Origin: Chloroflexota bacterium
Lineage (GTDB): Bacteria; Chloroflexota; Anaerolineae; Caldilineales; Caldilineaceae
Direction: 5' to 3'
Length of the DNA stretch: 64,000 nucleotides
Assembly: GCA_016861025.1 (NCBI GenBank)
Contig: BOKO01000001.1
Coordinates: forward strand, 488,001-552,000
Shown: piece by piece, positions 19,635 to 28,949 of the stretch
How positions within the stretch are numbered: the stretch's first letter is position 1
Layout of the letters: every line of letters starts with the position of its first letter
Program-made: the position numbers and the translations under genes
Notes under the pieces: model-generated
Told to the model about the DNA's origin: nothing
Database searches by the model: none
What the model saw: only the letters and a program-made list of their open reading frames with translations

Positions 19635-20695
19635 GCAGTGTCGAGATGATGGCGCTGGCTGTTGATGCGGTTAGCGTTCCTGGGGGAGCGCCGCTCATTG
19701 AGGGGCGTGACATCGTCAAACACTTCCCGATCCGCCCCAGCTTGCTGGCGCGTTGGCTGGCCGGCCGCAAGGATCAGACCGTGCGCGCTGTGGACGGTGT
19801 GAACATTGCAATCTGGCCCGGCGAAACGCTGGGATTGGTGGGTGAAAGCGGCTGCGGCAAGACGACGCTTGGACGGGTGCTCACGCTGCTGCACAAACCA
19901 ACGTCGGGTTCACTGCGTTTCCAGGGCAAGCCGGTTGTCAACCAACAGGTGGAGCAGGATGGCGCCCGTGTGCCCTACTACCGGGTCACGCAGATTGTCT
20001 TCCAGAACCCTTATTCCTCACTCAACCCGCGCAAGACTGTGCGCGAGATTCTCTCTGTGCCGCTGCAAGCGCGCGGTGTGCGCGGCGCGCTCGTCATCGA
20101 TGACGAGGTGCAGGCGCTGCTGGCGCGCGTTGGATTGAACCCGCGCCACGCCGACCGGTATCCGCATCAGTTTAGCGGTGGACAGCGTCAGCGCATCGGC
20201 ATTGCGCGTGCATTGGCGATGCGCCCGCAGTTCATTGTCGCCGACGAACCGGTTTCCAGCCTGGACGTTTCGATCCAGGCGCAGGTCATCAACTTGATGG
20301 AAGAGCTTCAGGCGGAGCTGTCGCTCACCTATCTCTTTATCGCCCACGATTTAAGCGTGATCCACCACATCAGCGACCGGGTGGCGGTTATGTATCTGGG
20401 CAGCATTGTTGAGCAGGGCGCCACCGATGCACTCTTCGCCAGGCCGCTGCATCCCTACACGCAGGCTCTATTGGCAGCGGTTCCTGTCGTCGACAAACGC
20501 GCGCGCCGCGAACGCATCCTGTTGCCCGGCGGCGTGCCAAGTCCCATCGATCCGCCGCCCGGCTGTCCTTTTCACCCGCGCTGTTTCGCCAAGAAAGGGG
20601 CGATTTGCGAGCAGCAAAAGCCGCCTTTCTTTCAGGTCGGTCGGCAACAGGTGGCCTGTTGGCTGTACGATGACATGCCGCAAGTGACAGTTTGA
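19631..20695 (+). CDS. ABC transporter ATP-binding protein, DppF/OppF type
   Basis: The 354-residue ATPase starts at GTG 19631, overlapping the previous stop by 4 bases. It has Walker A GESGCGKTT, QIVFQNPYSSLNPRKTV, signature FSGGQRQRIGIARAL, Walker B FIVADEPVSSLD and the C-terminal CPFHPRC cluster. It completes a five-component importer. Confidence 0.92.
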   Translation: MSSVEMMALAVDAVSVPGGAPLIEGRDIVKHFPIRPSLLARWLAGRKDQTVRAVDGVNIAIWPGETLGLVGESGCGKTTLGRVLTLLHKPTSGSLRFQGKPVVNQQVEQDGARVPYYRVTQIVFQNPYSSLNPRKTVREILSVPLQARGVRGALVIDDEVQALLARVGLNPRHADRYPHQFSGGQRQRIGIARALAMRPQFIVADEPVSSLDVSIQAQVINLMEELQAELSLTYLFIAHDLSVIHHISDRVAVMYLGSIVEQGATDALFARPLHPYTQALLAAVPVVDKRARRERILLPGGVPSPIDPPPGCPFHPRCFAKKGAICEQQKPPFFQVGRQQVACWLYDDMPQVTV

Positions 20696-20749
20696 GGCAT
20701 GTGTGGAAACCAGAGCGCCTCCATACAATAGCGGGTTTATAGATCACAG

Positions 20750-21922
20750 ATGCTCATACTCACACTGAGCGGTGCACCTTACCAGATCGGCCAACAGCAC
20801 GGCCAGCAGATTCAACATCTGCGCCCGTTGCTGGCGGAGGTGATGGCTTCACGGCTGGCAGCGTTGCGCCGGCTTGGCGCCGACCGCCCGGAAGAATTGA
20901 TCCCCGCGCAGGAGGCGCTGGCAGTGCATGACCGCCCGCTGCTCGACATGTTGAGCGGACTGGCCGATGCGCTGCAATTCAACATGGAAGAGCTGCTGCG
21001 CTACACGCTCAGCTCCTATCTGCGCGACCGCCATCAGGCGGCTGCACAGGGTGCAGTGGAGATTCCATACATTCTACACGCCGGTTTAGCCGAAAGCGGC
21101 TGCACGACCTGGACAGCTTCCGGGGACGCTGTGATCGATGGTCGTCCCATGCTGGTCAAGAACCGTGACTATCACCGCGACCATATTCCCTTGCAGACCC
21201 TGGCACACGTCACGCCAGAGCAGGGCTATCGCTATCTCTGCATCGGCAGCGCCGGCAGTCCGACTGTCTTCAGCTCGGGAATCAACGAACAAGGCTTGGC
21301 CGTGGCGGACACGCATGTGCTCTCGCGACAGAGCGGGCCGGGGCTGCCGCGTTTCTCCCTGATGCGCGATCTGCTGACGCACCACGCCACCGCAGCCTCG
21401 GCGCTCGAGTATCTGCGCAGCGCACCGCACATGGGCGCCGGCACGCTGGCGGTGATCGACGCGGAGGGCAATGCGCTGGTCTGCGAGAGCGGTTGCCCAC
21501 ACAGCGGCTACTACGTTGCTGCGCCGGGCCAGCCATTGGTGAGCGCCAACCATTTCACCACGCCGGAGCTGACGGACGCCTGGATCGAGGATGAACCGGC
21601 CATATTGCGCGGCAATTCTTCCAGGCGACGCCATCGTGTTGCGCGGGCGCTTGCCCAGGCGCACGGACAGATTAGCGTCGCATGGGCAGAGCGGTTGATG
21701 GCGCGCCACGGTGCTCCAGCGGCTGCGCTCTGCCGCCATCCGCTGCCGGTCACAGAAGACGAAATGCGCCATCCCAGCCTGGAGATCAGCACCATTTCGT
21801 CAGTCATCTATCTGCCACGCGACCGCGCGCACGGCGAATCTTCGGCGCCGCTTGCGCGTGTGGCTGAAGGCGAACCGTGTCAGGCCGTCTGGCGCGATTA
21901 TGCGGTCAGCTCTCTAACGTAA
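20750..21922 (+). CDS. C45-type peptidase / acyl-CoA:6-APA acyltransferase-like hydrolase
   Basis: The 390-residue protein resembles the Ntn-hydrolase family of isopenicillin N acyltransferase: GAPYQIGQQHGQQ at the start, then SGCTTW with Cys118 as the likely self-processing nucleophile, GRPMLVKNRDYH, INEQGLAVADT and VSANHF. Cleavage before Cys118 would give alpha and beta chains. The family hydrolyses or transfers amide-linked acyl groups. As last gene of the importer operon it probably removes an acyl or amino-acyl group from the imported compound. No signal peptide or clear ribosome-binding site is seen. Confidence 0.78.
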   Translation: MLILTLSGAPYQIGQQHGQQIQHLRPLLAEVMASRLAALRRLGADRPEELIPAQEALAVHDRPLLDMLSGLADALQFNMEELLRYTLSSYLRDRHQAAAQGAVEIPYILHAGLAESGCTTWTASGDAVIDGRPMLVKNRDYHRDHIPLQTLAHVTPEQGYRYLCIGSAGSPTVFSSGINEQGLAVADTHVLSRQSGPGLPRFSLMRDLLTHHATAASALEYLRSAPHMGAGTLAVIDAEGNALVCESGCPHSGYYVAAPGQPLVSANHFTTPELTDAWIEDEPAILRGNSSRRRHRVARALAQAHGQISVAWAERLMARHGAPAAALCRHPLPVTEDEMRHPSLEISTISSVIYLPRDRAHGESSAPLARVAEGEPCQAVWRDYAVSSLT

Positions 21923-21939
21923 GCCGCATCACCCCAACA

Positions 21940-23967
21940 TCATCTCTGCGCTTTGTGATTTTCCGTCTCCTCAAGCGCCCGCAACCCCGCCTCCAGCACA
22001 CGCGTGATGCGCTCCACATCATAGATGCAGCCGCGCCAGACGCCGCCGCTTGCCTGTTGCAGCGCGGCCCACAGTCGCGTGTCGGCGGGCAAGCCGGGGT
22101 CGGGCGCCAGGTCAGGGTGCGGAGAGCGCGCGGCCAGGACGGCGGCGCCCTGCTCCGGGCTATAGCGCTGCCCATCGTGACCGACGAGATCGATGCTGCC
22201 CGTCAGATGCACGGTGTCGATCTCGATCTGGATTGTGTCGCCCTCGCGCACGCGACCGAGCGGCCCACCCGCCAGCGCTTCGGGCCCGACGTGGCCGATA
22301 CACGCGCCCGTGCTCACACCGCTGAAGCGCGCATCGGTGATCAACGCCACTTCTTTACCCCACGGCAGATATTTGAGCGCCGAGGTGATCTGATAGGTCT
22401 CCTCCATACCGCAGCCGAGTGGACCACGCCCCATCAGCACGATGATGTCGCCGGGACGGATGGGTGCGGCGCTCTGTCCCTTGACCGCGGCGATGGCCGC
22501 CGTCTCACTCGTGAAGACGCGCGCCGGCCCCACTTTGCGATAGACGCCATCCGCGTCGAGCACGCTGCGGTCGATGGCTGTGCTCTTGACCACGGAGCCT
22601 TCGGGCGCCAGGTTGCCGCGCGGAAAGGTGACGGTGCTGGTCAGCCCACGGCTGCGCGCCCGCCGCGGCGCCATGATTACATCGTCGGGGTCGACGCCGT
22701 CGCTGGCGAGCAACTGTGCGCGCAGGCGACGCCGACGTTCGCTGCGTTGCCAGTGATCGAGCATCTCGCCCCAGGGACGCCCGTGTGCGGTCAGTGCGTT
22801 GAGGCGCAGCAGGTCGAGATCGCGCAGATGCAGCATCACTTCGGGCACGCCGCCTGCCAGAAAGACGCGCACCGTCGGGTGCCCCACCGGCCCATTCGGC
22901 AGCACATCGACCAGCCGCGGTGTGGCCGCGTTGATGCGGCTCCACTCCTCGACGGTGGGCACGCGTAGCCCGGCTGCGTGCGCCAGCGCTGGAATGTGCA
23001 GCAGCAGATTGGTGCTTCCGCCAAACGCAGCGTGGACAACCATCGCATTATGCAGCGCGTCTTCGGTCAGAATGTCGCCCGTGGTGAGGCCGGTCGTCTC
23101 CAGCGCAGCCAACGCCTGCGCCGAGCGCCGCGCCATGTCGAGCCAGATCGGTTGTCCCGAAGGCGTTAACGCCGAATGCAGTAATGACAGCCCCAGCGCC
23201 TCCGCCACGACCTGGCTGGTGGCCGCCGTGCCCAAGAACTGACAGCCGCCGCCAGGCGAACCGCACGCCCGGCAGCCCAGATCGGCGGCCTCCTCCAGCG
23301 TAATCTCGCCTTGGGCGAAGCGCACGCCCAACGTCTGCACCTTGCCGGCGTCCTCGCCCTCGCTTGGCGGCAGCGTCACACCGCCCGGAACCAGGATCGA
23401 CGGCAGGTTACGCTGACCGGCCAGCGCCAACAGCATCGCCGGCAACCCCTTGTCACAGGTCGCCACGCCCATCACGCCGGCGCGCGTCGGCAGCGAACGG
23501 ATCAACCGGCGCAGCACGATGGCGGCGTCGTTGCGATAGGGCAAGCTGTCCATCATGCCGGGCGTGCCTTGCGTGCGCCCATCGCACGGGTCGGTGACAA
23601 AACCGGCAAACGGGATGGCGCCCAACTTGCTGAACTCCTCGGCCGCGGCCTGCATCAACAGCCCGACCTCCCAATGTCCCGTGTGATAGCCAAGCGCCGT
23701 CGGCGAACCGTCGGGATTGCGAATGCCGCCCTGCGTGCTCAGGATCAGAAACTCCTTGCGCCGCAGCAGCGCCGGGTTCCAACCCATGCCCGCATCCTGC
23801 GTCAGCCCGAAGATCTGGCCGCTCGGCGCTGTCAGCAGAAATTCTTCATCGAGCGGCAGCGCGCCAGCCGGTCCGGGCGCGTGCGTTTGGATTGCGTAAA
23901 TGTCCGGATCGGTCGAATCGACGGAAACAGCGATGTGGACGGAAGAGGATGAAAGGGACGGTGTCAA
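21940..23967 (-). CDS. yjhG: YjhG/YagF-family sugar-acid dehydratase (IlvD/Edd superfamily)
   Basis: The 675-residue protein closely follows the YjhG/YagF group, whose E. coli members dehydrate D-xylonate: DIYAIQTHAPGPAG, PCDGRTQGTPGMMDSLPYRND, CDKGLPAMLLALA, CRACGSPGGGCQFLGTAATSQ, HAAFGGSTNLLLHIPA, TDARFSGVSTGACIGHVGPEAL and DTRLWAALQQ. The Cys residues in CDGR, CDKG and GGGCQF fit a bound iron-sulfur cluster. AAGGAGGT at 23981-23974 lies 6 bases before TTG 23967, preferred over ATG 23988, which precedes that site. It is the last gene of a minus-strand sugar operon and ends 17 bases from the convergent C45 gene. The likely product is a 2-keto-3-deoxy sugar acid. Confidence 0.9.
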   Translation of the reverse strand: MTPSLSSSSVHIAVSVDSTDPDIYAIQTHAPGPAGALPLDEEFLLTAPSGQIFGLTQDAGMGWNPALLRRKEFLILSTQGGIRNPDGSPTALGYHTGHWEVGLLMQAAAEEFSKLGAIPFAGFVTDPCDGRTQGTPGMMDSLPYRNDAAIVLRRLIRSLPTRAGVMGVATCDKGLPAMLLALAGQRNLPSILVPGGVTLPPSEGEDAGKVQTLGVRFAQGEITLEEAADLGCRACGSPGGGCQFLGTAATSQVVAEALGLSLLHSALTPSGQPIWLDMARRSAQALAALETTGLTTGDILTEDALHNAMVVHAAFGGSTNLLLHIPALAHAAGLRVPTVEEWSRINAATPRLVDVLPNGPVGHPTVRVFLAGGVPEVMLHLRDLDLLRLNALTAHGRPWGEMLDHWQRSERRRRLRAQLLASDGVDPDDVIMAPRRARSRGLTSTVTFPRGNLAPEGSVVKSTAIDRSVLDADGVYRKVGPARVFTSETAAIAAVKGQSAAPIRPGDIIVLMGRGPLGCGMEETYQITSALKYLPWGKEVALITDARFSGVSTGACIGHVGPEALAGGPLGRVREGDTIQIEIDTVHLTGSIDLVGHDGQRYSPEQGAAVLAARSPHPDLAPDPGLPADTRLWAALQQASGGVWRGCIYDVERITRVLEAGLRALEETENHKAQR

Positions 23968-24000
23968 GGCATGACCTCCTTGCGTCATCGATTGCTATGT

Positions 24001-24753
24001 TCAAACCGTGGACGCCGCCAGTCGTCGCGTCTCCTGCCACAATTCGTTATAGGCAGCGGCGGCGGGTGAAGATGCGGCAAAGGCTGCCACCGGCGCGCGG
24101 TGAACGCCCATCTGCTCGACGTATGACAGGTAAGGGATGGTTGCGCGCAGCAGACGCCAGTTCCTTGCGCGCGCCTCGGCGATCAGCTCGCGATGCAGCC
24201 GCTTGCGCCCGTCGACCATCGAAAAGAAAGCGTACACGCGCTCAGAGCGGTAACCCTGTGCATCCAGAAAATCGAGCAACTGTTGGTGCGCCATCAACGA
24301 GAGCGTCGTTGGGATGAGCGGCGTGATCAGCAGATCCGCCGCCATGAAGATGTTCTCCGCCAACAGGTTGATTGTCGGCGGACAGTCGAGGAGCAAAAAG
24401 TCGTAGGCGGGTTTGAGCGGGTCGAGCGCCTTGGATAGCCGCGTTTTTGGGTTTTTCTGGTCGGCGAATTCCAGATCGAGCTTGCGGTGTGAGAAATCGG
24501 CGGGCAGCAGATCGAGCAGCGGGTAGTCTGTCTCCTTGACGCTCTCCAACACCTTCCTGGCGCCTTTGACCAGCCCGCGCGCTTTGCGCTTGATGCCAGG
24601 CTGCACGCGAAAATAAAAGGTCGATGACCCCTGCGCGTCGAGGTCGCAGAGCAGAGTGCGCTCTCCGCCTTCGGCAGCCAGGAACGCCAGGTTGACGGCA
24701 GCTGCAGTCTTGCCGACGCCGCCCTTGTTGCTGTAGATAGCGATGGTTGTCAT
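24001..24753 (-). CDS. ParA/MinD-like ATPase without a ParB partner
   Basis: The 250-residue protein starts with the deviant Walker A SNKGGVGKT (Lys10, Lys15), followed by LLCDLDAQGSSTFYF and DFLLLDCPPTINLL, typical of ParA-family dimeric ATPases that position plasmids, chromosomes or protein clusters. It lacks an N-terminal HTH. Its start overlaps the stop of the sugar-isomerase-like gene by 4 bases and the dehydratase gene follows within 35 bases. No ParB gene is nearby. The role is unknown. Confidence 0.85.
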   Translation of the reverse strand: MTTIAIYSNKGGVGKTAAAVNLAFLAAEGGERTLLCDLDAQGSSTFYFRVQPGIKRKARGLVKGARKVLESVKETDYPLLDLLPADFSHRKLDLEFADQKNPKTRLSKALDPLKPAYDFLLLDCPPTINLLAENIFMAADLLITPLIPTTLSLMAHQQLLDFLDAQGYRSERVYAFFSMVDGRKRLHRELIAEARARNWRLLRATIPYLSYVEQMGVHRAPVAAFAASSPAAAAYNELWQETRRLAASTV

Positions 24754-26165
24754 CTCGTCAACTCCACCACAGGCAGCCCCACCAACCGCGCTACGTGACG
24801 CAGCTCGGCGCGGTAATCGCCGTAAACGATGCTGACGTGATGCTCCAGCCCCATGCGCATGATCGCGTCGAGAACCTCAGTCGCCGGGCGGTCGAAACGC
24901 AGCACGCCGCTTGTGCCGGTGAAACTCTTGGGCGCACGCACCATCTCGCCGCCGCCGATCACAAGCTGATAACCCACGTCGCCGTTGCGCTGTGCGTCTC
25001 TGCGTCCTTGCGCCTCTGCGTCAGGATGGTGGCCTGCCGTGCGATGCAGCCGCGCCACCGTGACGCGCCCCGGCTTGAGCGGGAACTCGAAGAGCAGCGG
25101 CAGTTTGCGGTTGCTGTGGATCGCGCCCAGAATCTCAGCTTCGGGGTCAGCCATGCTCGCCGGCGCCAGCCCGCAATGCCAGAGCACCGCGCTGTCGCTC
25201 TCCGCCTCGATCGAGACCAGGTCGGTGATGAAGGCCGGCGCACCCGCCAGCGCTTGCAGCAACAGCGACGTAAGCGTGCCGTTGACATCCGCCTCACAGC
25301 TTGCCGGGCACTGTTCTTCATTGAGCACGCTCATCGCACCGCACGCGGCGCAGCCCAGCTCGGTGAAAAATTCGGGCCAGCAGCGCACCGCCACCCCGGA
25401 AAGCTGCGCGTCGTTCGTCAACGTGCGCAGGGCGTGATAGACGCCTGCCGTGCCGCGCACCGCGGTCTGATCGAGTTCGGCTACGTTTGGCGCCAGTTCG
25501 GTCACGCGCGCCACAAAGCGCTCACGTTCAGCATCGCCGGTGGCGGCGGCTTGTGTCAGCGTCTCCGCCAGCGCTACTGGCTGCACCTTCACACCGAAGA
25601 GCTGCGCCAGATCGTCGGCATTGTAGGCGCAGGTGTCGAAGCCGGCCGGATGTTCGCCGACCACGCCGAGCGTCGCGCCGTGCAGTGTGCGCAGCGCGTG
25701 ACCAGCGCGCGCCAGTGTCGTAATCTTCTCCAGCGCCGCCGGGTCATCGGCTTGTGTGAGCAGATAATCGTAGGCGATGCCGCGCAGCATCAGCGCGTGC
25801 CCCGCCAGATTGATGCCGCACAGGCTGTTGAGCCGCAGCCGCCCGCCGACGCGCGCATCGGGCGCCGCCCACAGCAGCACGGGAATCCGCCGCGCCGCCG
25901 CCAGTTCCGCCAGCGCCACGGCCATGCTGCTGTCGGCAAAGCTGGCTTGCAGCAGGACGAGGAGATCGTGTGGCGTGTTGCGTAGTTCGTGTTGGACGCG
26001 GGCGGCGCCGTCAGCGTCCATGATCAGCGTGTTGCGACTGCCGACGACCTTCAGCCCTGCCTGTTCGATCTGCGCCAAAGCAGTGTCGGCGACCGCCTGC
26101 GCCATCGGCACATCGAAGGTAGGGCGCGCAATTGCCACCAGTGCGACGGTGAGTTGTGTCGTCAT
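24750..26165 (-). CDS. L-fucose/L-arabinose isomerase-like protein
   Basis: The 471-residue protein shows the two-domain fucose-isomerase-like plan: an N-terminal Rossmann-like region (LLVLLQASFADSSMAVALAE, RIPVLLWAAPD) and a C-terminal part with CPASCEADVNGTLTSLLLQAL, characteristic of ketol-isomerases with a metal-binding Glu. Residues about 381-394 (DAEAQGRRDAQRN) come from a repeat-derived insert. It overlaps the ParA gene and the upstream oxidoreductase gene by 4 bases each. A sugar or sulfosugar isomerase role is likely; the substrate is unknown. Confidence 0.75.
   Translation of the reverse strand: MTTQLTVALVAIARPTFDVPMAQAVADTALAQIEQAGLKVVGSRNTLIMDADGAARVQHELRNTPHDLLVLLQASFADSSMAVALAELAAARRIPVLLWAAPDARVGGRLRLNSLCGINLAGHALMLRGIAYDYLLTQADDPAALEKITTLARAGHALRTLHGATLGVVGEHPAGFDTCAYNADDLAQLFGVKVQPVALAETLTQAAATGDAERERFVARVTELAPNVAELDQTAVRGTAGVYHALRTLTNDAQLSGVAVRCWPEFFTELGCAACGAMSVLNEEQCPASCEADVNGTLTSLLLQALAGAPAFITDLVSIEAESDSAVLWHCGLAPASMADPEAEILGAIHSNRKLPLLFEFPLKPGRVTVARLHRTAGHHPDAEAQGRRDAQRNGDVGYQLVIGGGEMVRAPKSFTGTSGVLRFDRPATEVLDAIMRMGLEHHVSIVYGDYRAELRHVARLVGLPVVELTR
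24987..25023 (-). repeat. In-frame TGCGTCTC-type repeat inside the isomerase gene
   Basis: Near-octamer units (TGCGTCTC, TGCGTCCT, TGCGCCTC, TGCGTCA) encode DAEAQGRRDAQRN on the minus strand. Similar text (RKDAE/QRR-like peptides) occurs as a dispersed low-complexity repeat in various bacterial genomes. Confidence 0.6.
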
Positions 26166-27166
26166 GTTGCACTCTCCGCGGCAAGAAACGCCGCCACGTT
26201 GATCGGCGCGCCCGTCTGCGCCGACTGGTTGGCAGCCAGCACCGCCGCGGTCGAGACCAGCCCAGCGCGCAACGGCGTGCGAATGTAGCTATGATCGCCC
26301 GTGCGCACCGCGGCGATAAAGGCGCGGTTGACGCCGCGGTGCAGCGGCTCGGTGTTTTGCCAGGTCTCGACGCCAGCGGGTGTGTAAAGCTGCACGCGCT
26401 TGTCGGTAATGCGCACCAGGCGGTCGCGCAGCGCAAAATCCGCGGCTGGCTCCAACTGAATTTCAGGGAAAAGGGCGTAGGTTCCGGCGCACTGCCCGAC
26501 CGCGCCGCGGCTGAAGTGCAGCGTCAGCGCGTAGCCGTCCCAGTTTTGGAACTCCGGTTCGTGATTTGCCTGGCGTGCGTTGTAGGCGGCGTAGACGGTC
26601 GTAATCTCGCCCGCCAGCCCGCTGCCCACATCGATCAGGTGGATGTTCTGGTCAACGATCTGCCCACCCGCCAGCACCCGATCCCACATCCAGCGGATCG
26701 GCGGGCGCGTCCAGTACCAGCGCAGGTTGACGAGCGCAATCGGCTCGTCGCCGATCAGTTCTTCGGCGCGGCGGTAACCCTCGCTGTAACGCCACTGAAA
26801 GCCGGTCATGGCAAGGGCGTTGCGCGCCTCAGCCGCTTCAACAAAACGCCGCGCCGTGCGCAGGTCAAGGTCGAGCGGTTTTTCGACATAGAGCGCCACG
26901 CCAAATTCCAGACAATCCAGCCCGATGGCGGCGTGCTGCGTCGTCGGCGTGCAGATGTAGACCGCGTCGAGCGGCGTCTGTTCGAGCATAGCGCGGTGGT
27001 CGGTGAACGCCGCGCCGCCCCACTTCGCCGCAAACGCGTCTGCGCGCGCCGCGTCGATGTCCGCCGCCGCCACAATCTGCACATCCGGCTCCAGCGTGAT
27101 CAACCCGGCGTGCAGATTCGCCATGCGCCCCGCGCCGATGAAGGCAATGCGTAGTTTGGATGTCAT
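26162..27166 (-). CDS. Gfo/Idh/MocA-family NAD(P)-dependent oxidoreductase
   Basis: The 334-residue enzyme has N-terminal Rossmann IAFIGAGRMANLHAG, the VYICTPTTQH segment, and VEKPLDL with the conserved EKP Lys, then the alpha/beta C-terminal domain with NIHLIDVGSGL (catalytic His). It oxidises or reduces a sugar or cyclitol. The frame extends to 27250, but that stretch only translates the GAGATTG repeat; ATG 27166 gives the normal N-terminus. It is translationally coupled to the isomerase gene. Confidence 0.9.
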   Translation of the reverse strand: MTSKLRIAFIGAGRMANLHAGLITLEPDVQIVAAADIDAARADAFAAKWGGAAFTDHRAMLEQTPLDAVYICTPTTQHAAIGLDCLEFGVALYVEKPLDLDLRTARRFVEAAEARNALAMTGFQWRYSEGYRRAEELIGDEPIALVNLRWYWTRPPIRWMWDRVLAGGQIVDQNIHLIDVGSGLAGEITTVYAAYNARQANHEPEFQNWDGYALTLHFSRGAVGQCAGTYALFPEIQLEPAADFALRDRLVRITDKRVQLYTPAGVETWQNTEPLHRGVNRAFIAAVRTGDHSYIRTPLRAGLVSTAAVLAANQSAQTGAPINVAAFLAAESAT

Positions 27167-27187
27167 GGTTGTTGGTTTCCTGAAAAA

Positions 27188-27262
27188 GAGATTGGAGATT
27201 GGAGACTGGAGATTAGAGACTGATCTGGGAGCAAGATCCCCAATCTCCAATCTCCAATCTCC
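27188..27262. repeat. Facing GAGATTG / CCAATCT heptamer arrays
   Basis: Five GAGATTG-like units on the left face three CCAATCT units on the right. Positions 27188-27205 and 27244-27261 form an 18-bp perfect stem with a 38-base loop in the spacer between the epimerase and oxidoreductase genes. Confidence 0.85.
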
Positions 27263-27270
27263 ACAATCAC

Positions 27271-28197
<927 letters not shown>

Positions 28198-28210
28198 GAG
28201 GTTATCCAGT

Positions 28211-28486
28211 CTACCTGAACAAATCTGAGTGCGATCCGGTTCGTTCAAAGTCTTGCTCATTTTCACAGCGCACCAGATTCTCTCCAGCATCCGTCTCCTC
28301 GAACGTCCGCAGGGTAACGTCGTTTGGCAAACGCACATCAAACGGAAGTCCGCGCACCCACTTGACTTGTTGATAGAACAGCGTAATTGCCTGGGTGGCA
28401 GAGAGTCCTAGCGCCTCAAAAATGTCCTCGGCCTCTTGCTTGAGGACAGGATCGACACGAGCGCGAATCATGGCGGATTTCGTCAT
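28211..28486 (-). CDS. RelB/DinJ-family antitoxin, no toxin partner
   Basis: The 91-residue protein has the ribbon-helix-helix start of DinJ (MIRARVDPVLKQEAEDIFEALGLSATQAITLFYQQV), which binds DNA as a dimer, and a charged C-terminal tail that normally wraps a RelE/YafQ toxin. GGAGGT 4 bases before ATG 28486 sets the start. The next gene downstream is the sugar epimerase, so the toxin is missing; it may act as a stand-alone regulator or be a relic. Confidence 0.85.
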   Translation of the reverse strand: MTKSAMIRARVDPVLKQEAEDIFEALGLSATQAITLFYQQVKWVRGLPFDVRLPNDVTLRTFEETDAGENLVRCENEQDFERTGSHSDLFR

Positions 28487-28509
28487 TTTGACCTCCATTC
28501 TTGATACAA

Positions 28510-28538
28510 AGCGTACCACAAATGGGATACAGCATCAA
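28510..28538 (-). promoter_or_regulatory. Promoter of the antitoxin gene
   Basis: On the minus strand TTGATG (28538-28533) and TACGCT (28515-28510) are 17 bases apart, about 25-30 bases before the antitoxin start. Confidence 0.45.
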
Positions 28539-28825
28539 GTCGTAAAATCGGCAAGTTGCCATCAATTACATGCAGCGACCTTGCTACAGCGAAGGTTATG
28601 CATGACGGAATCGGCTTATTGCGCAAGTTAGCCGCATCTTTTCATTGACGCAAACGTCAATCAATGTGGAGCCAAGTAAGCCGCCAGCTTGCAACGATGG
28701 AATGTATCTGCCAGCACTCTCATTCGGACGCCTCCGATAGCAAGGCATATGATTCTCAATCACTATTGCCATCTTTCAACACGAAAGGTCTTGTTCAAAC
28801 TTTTCCAGATGCAGCGACCGCACGG
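28539..28825. other. Spacer between antitoxin and SH3b remnant
   Basis: I see no gene here. The only structure is a small palindrome, ATTGACG-CAAA-CGTCAAT, at 28644-28661, of unknown meaning. Confidence 0.5.
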
Positions 28826-28949
28826 GGCAATGCAGTCATCCGCACTGGTCTCGGCGACAATTTTCCAGTCACGGGACTGATTCGCGCTGGAAAGTACGTG
28901 GACATTGTCGGGAGAAGCAAGGATGGTTCAGCCTTGATCGGAATCGAGT
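28826..28949 (+). pseudogene. Remnant of a bacterial SH3 (SH3b) domain
   Basis: One open frame on the plus strand reads ARGNAVIRTGLGDNFPVTGL and then IRAGKYVDIVGRSKDGSALIG, a clear but worn SH3b pattern (usual form NVRSGPGTNFPVIGxLxAGxxxxVxGRSxDGxW). No signal peptide or other domain precedes it. The frame then runs antisense into the convergent membrane protein gene. It looks like the leftover of a lost surface-protein gene. Confidence 0.5.

Noticed and set aside
24001..24753. ParA as evidence of a plasmid or integrated plasmid partition locus
   Set aside because: There is no ParB, no centromere-like repeat and no replication gene, and the gene is coupled to chromosomal-type sugar genes.
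27167..27250. N-terminal extension of the Gfo/Idh/MocA protein, and similar ones at 18474 and 31957-32064
   Set aside because: Each only translates the GAGATTG repeat. Family alignment and ribosome-binding sites point to the inner ATG codons.
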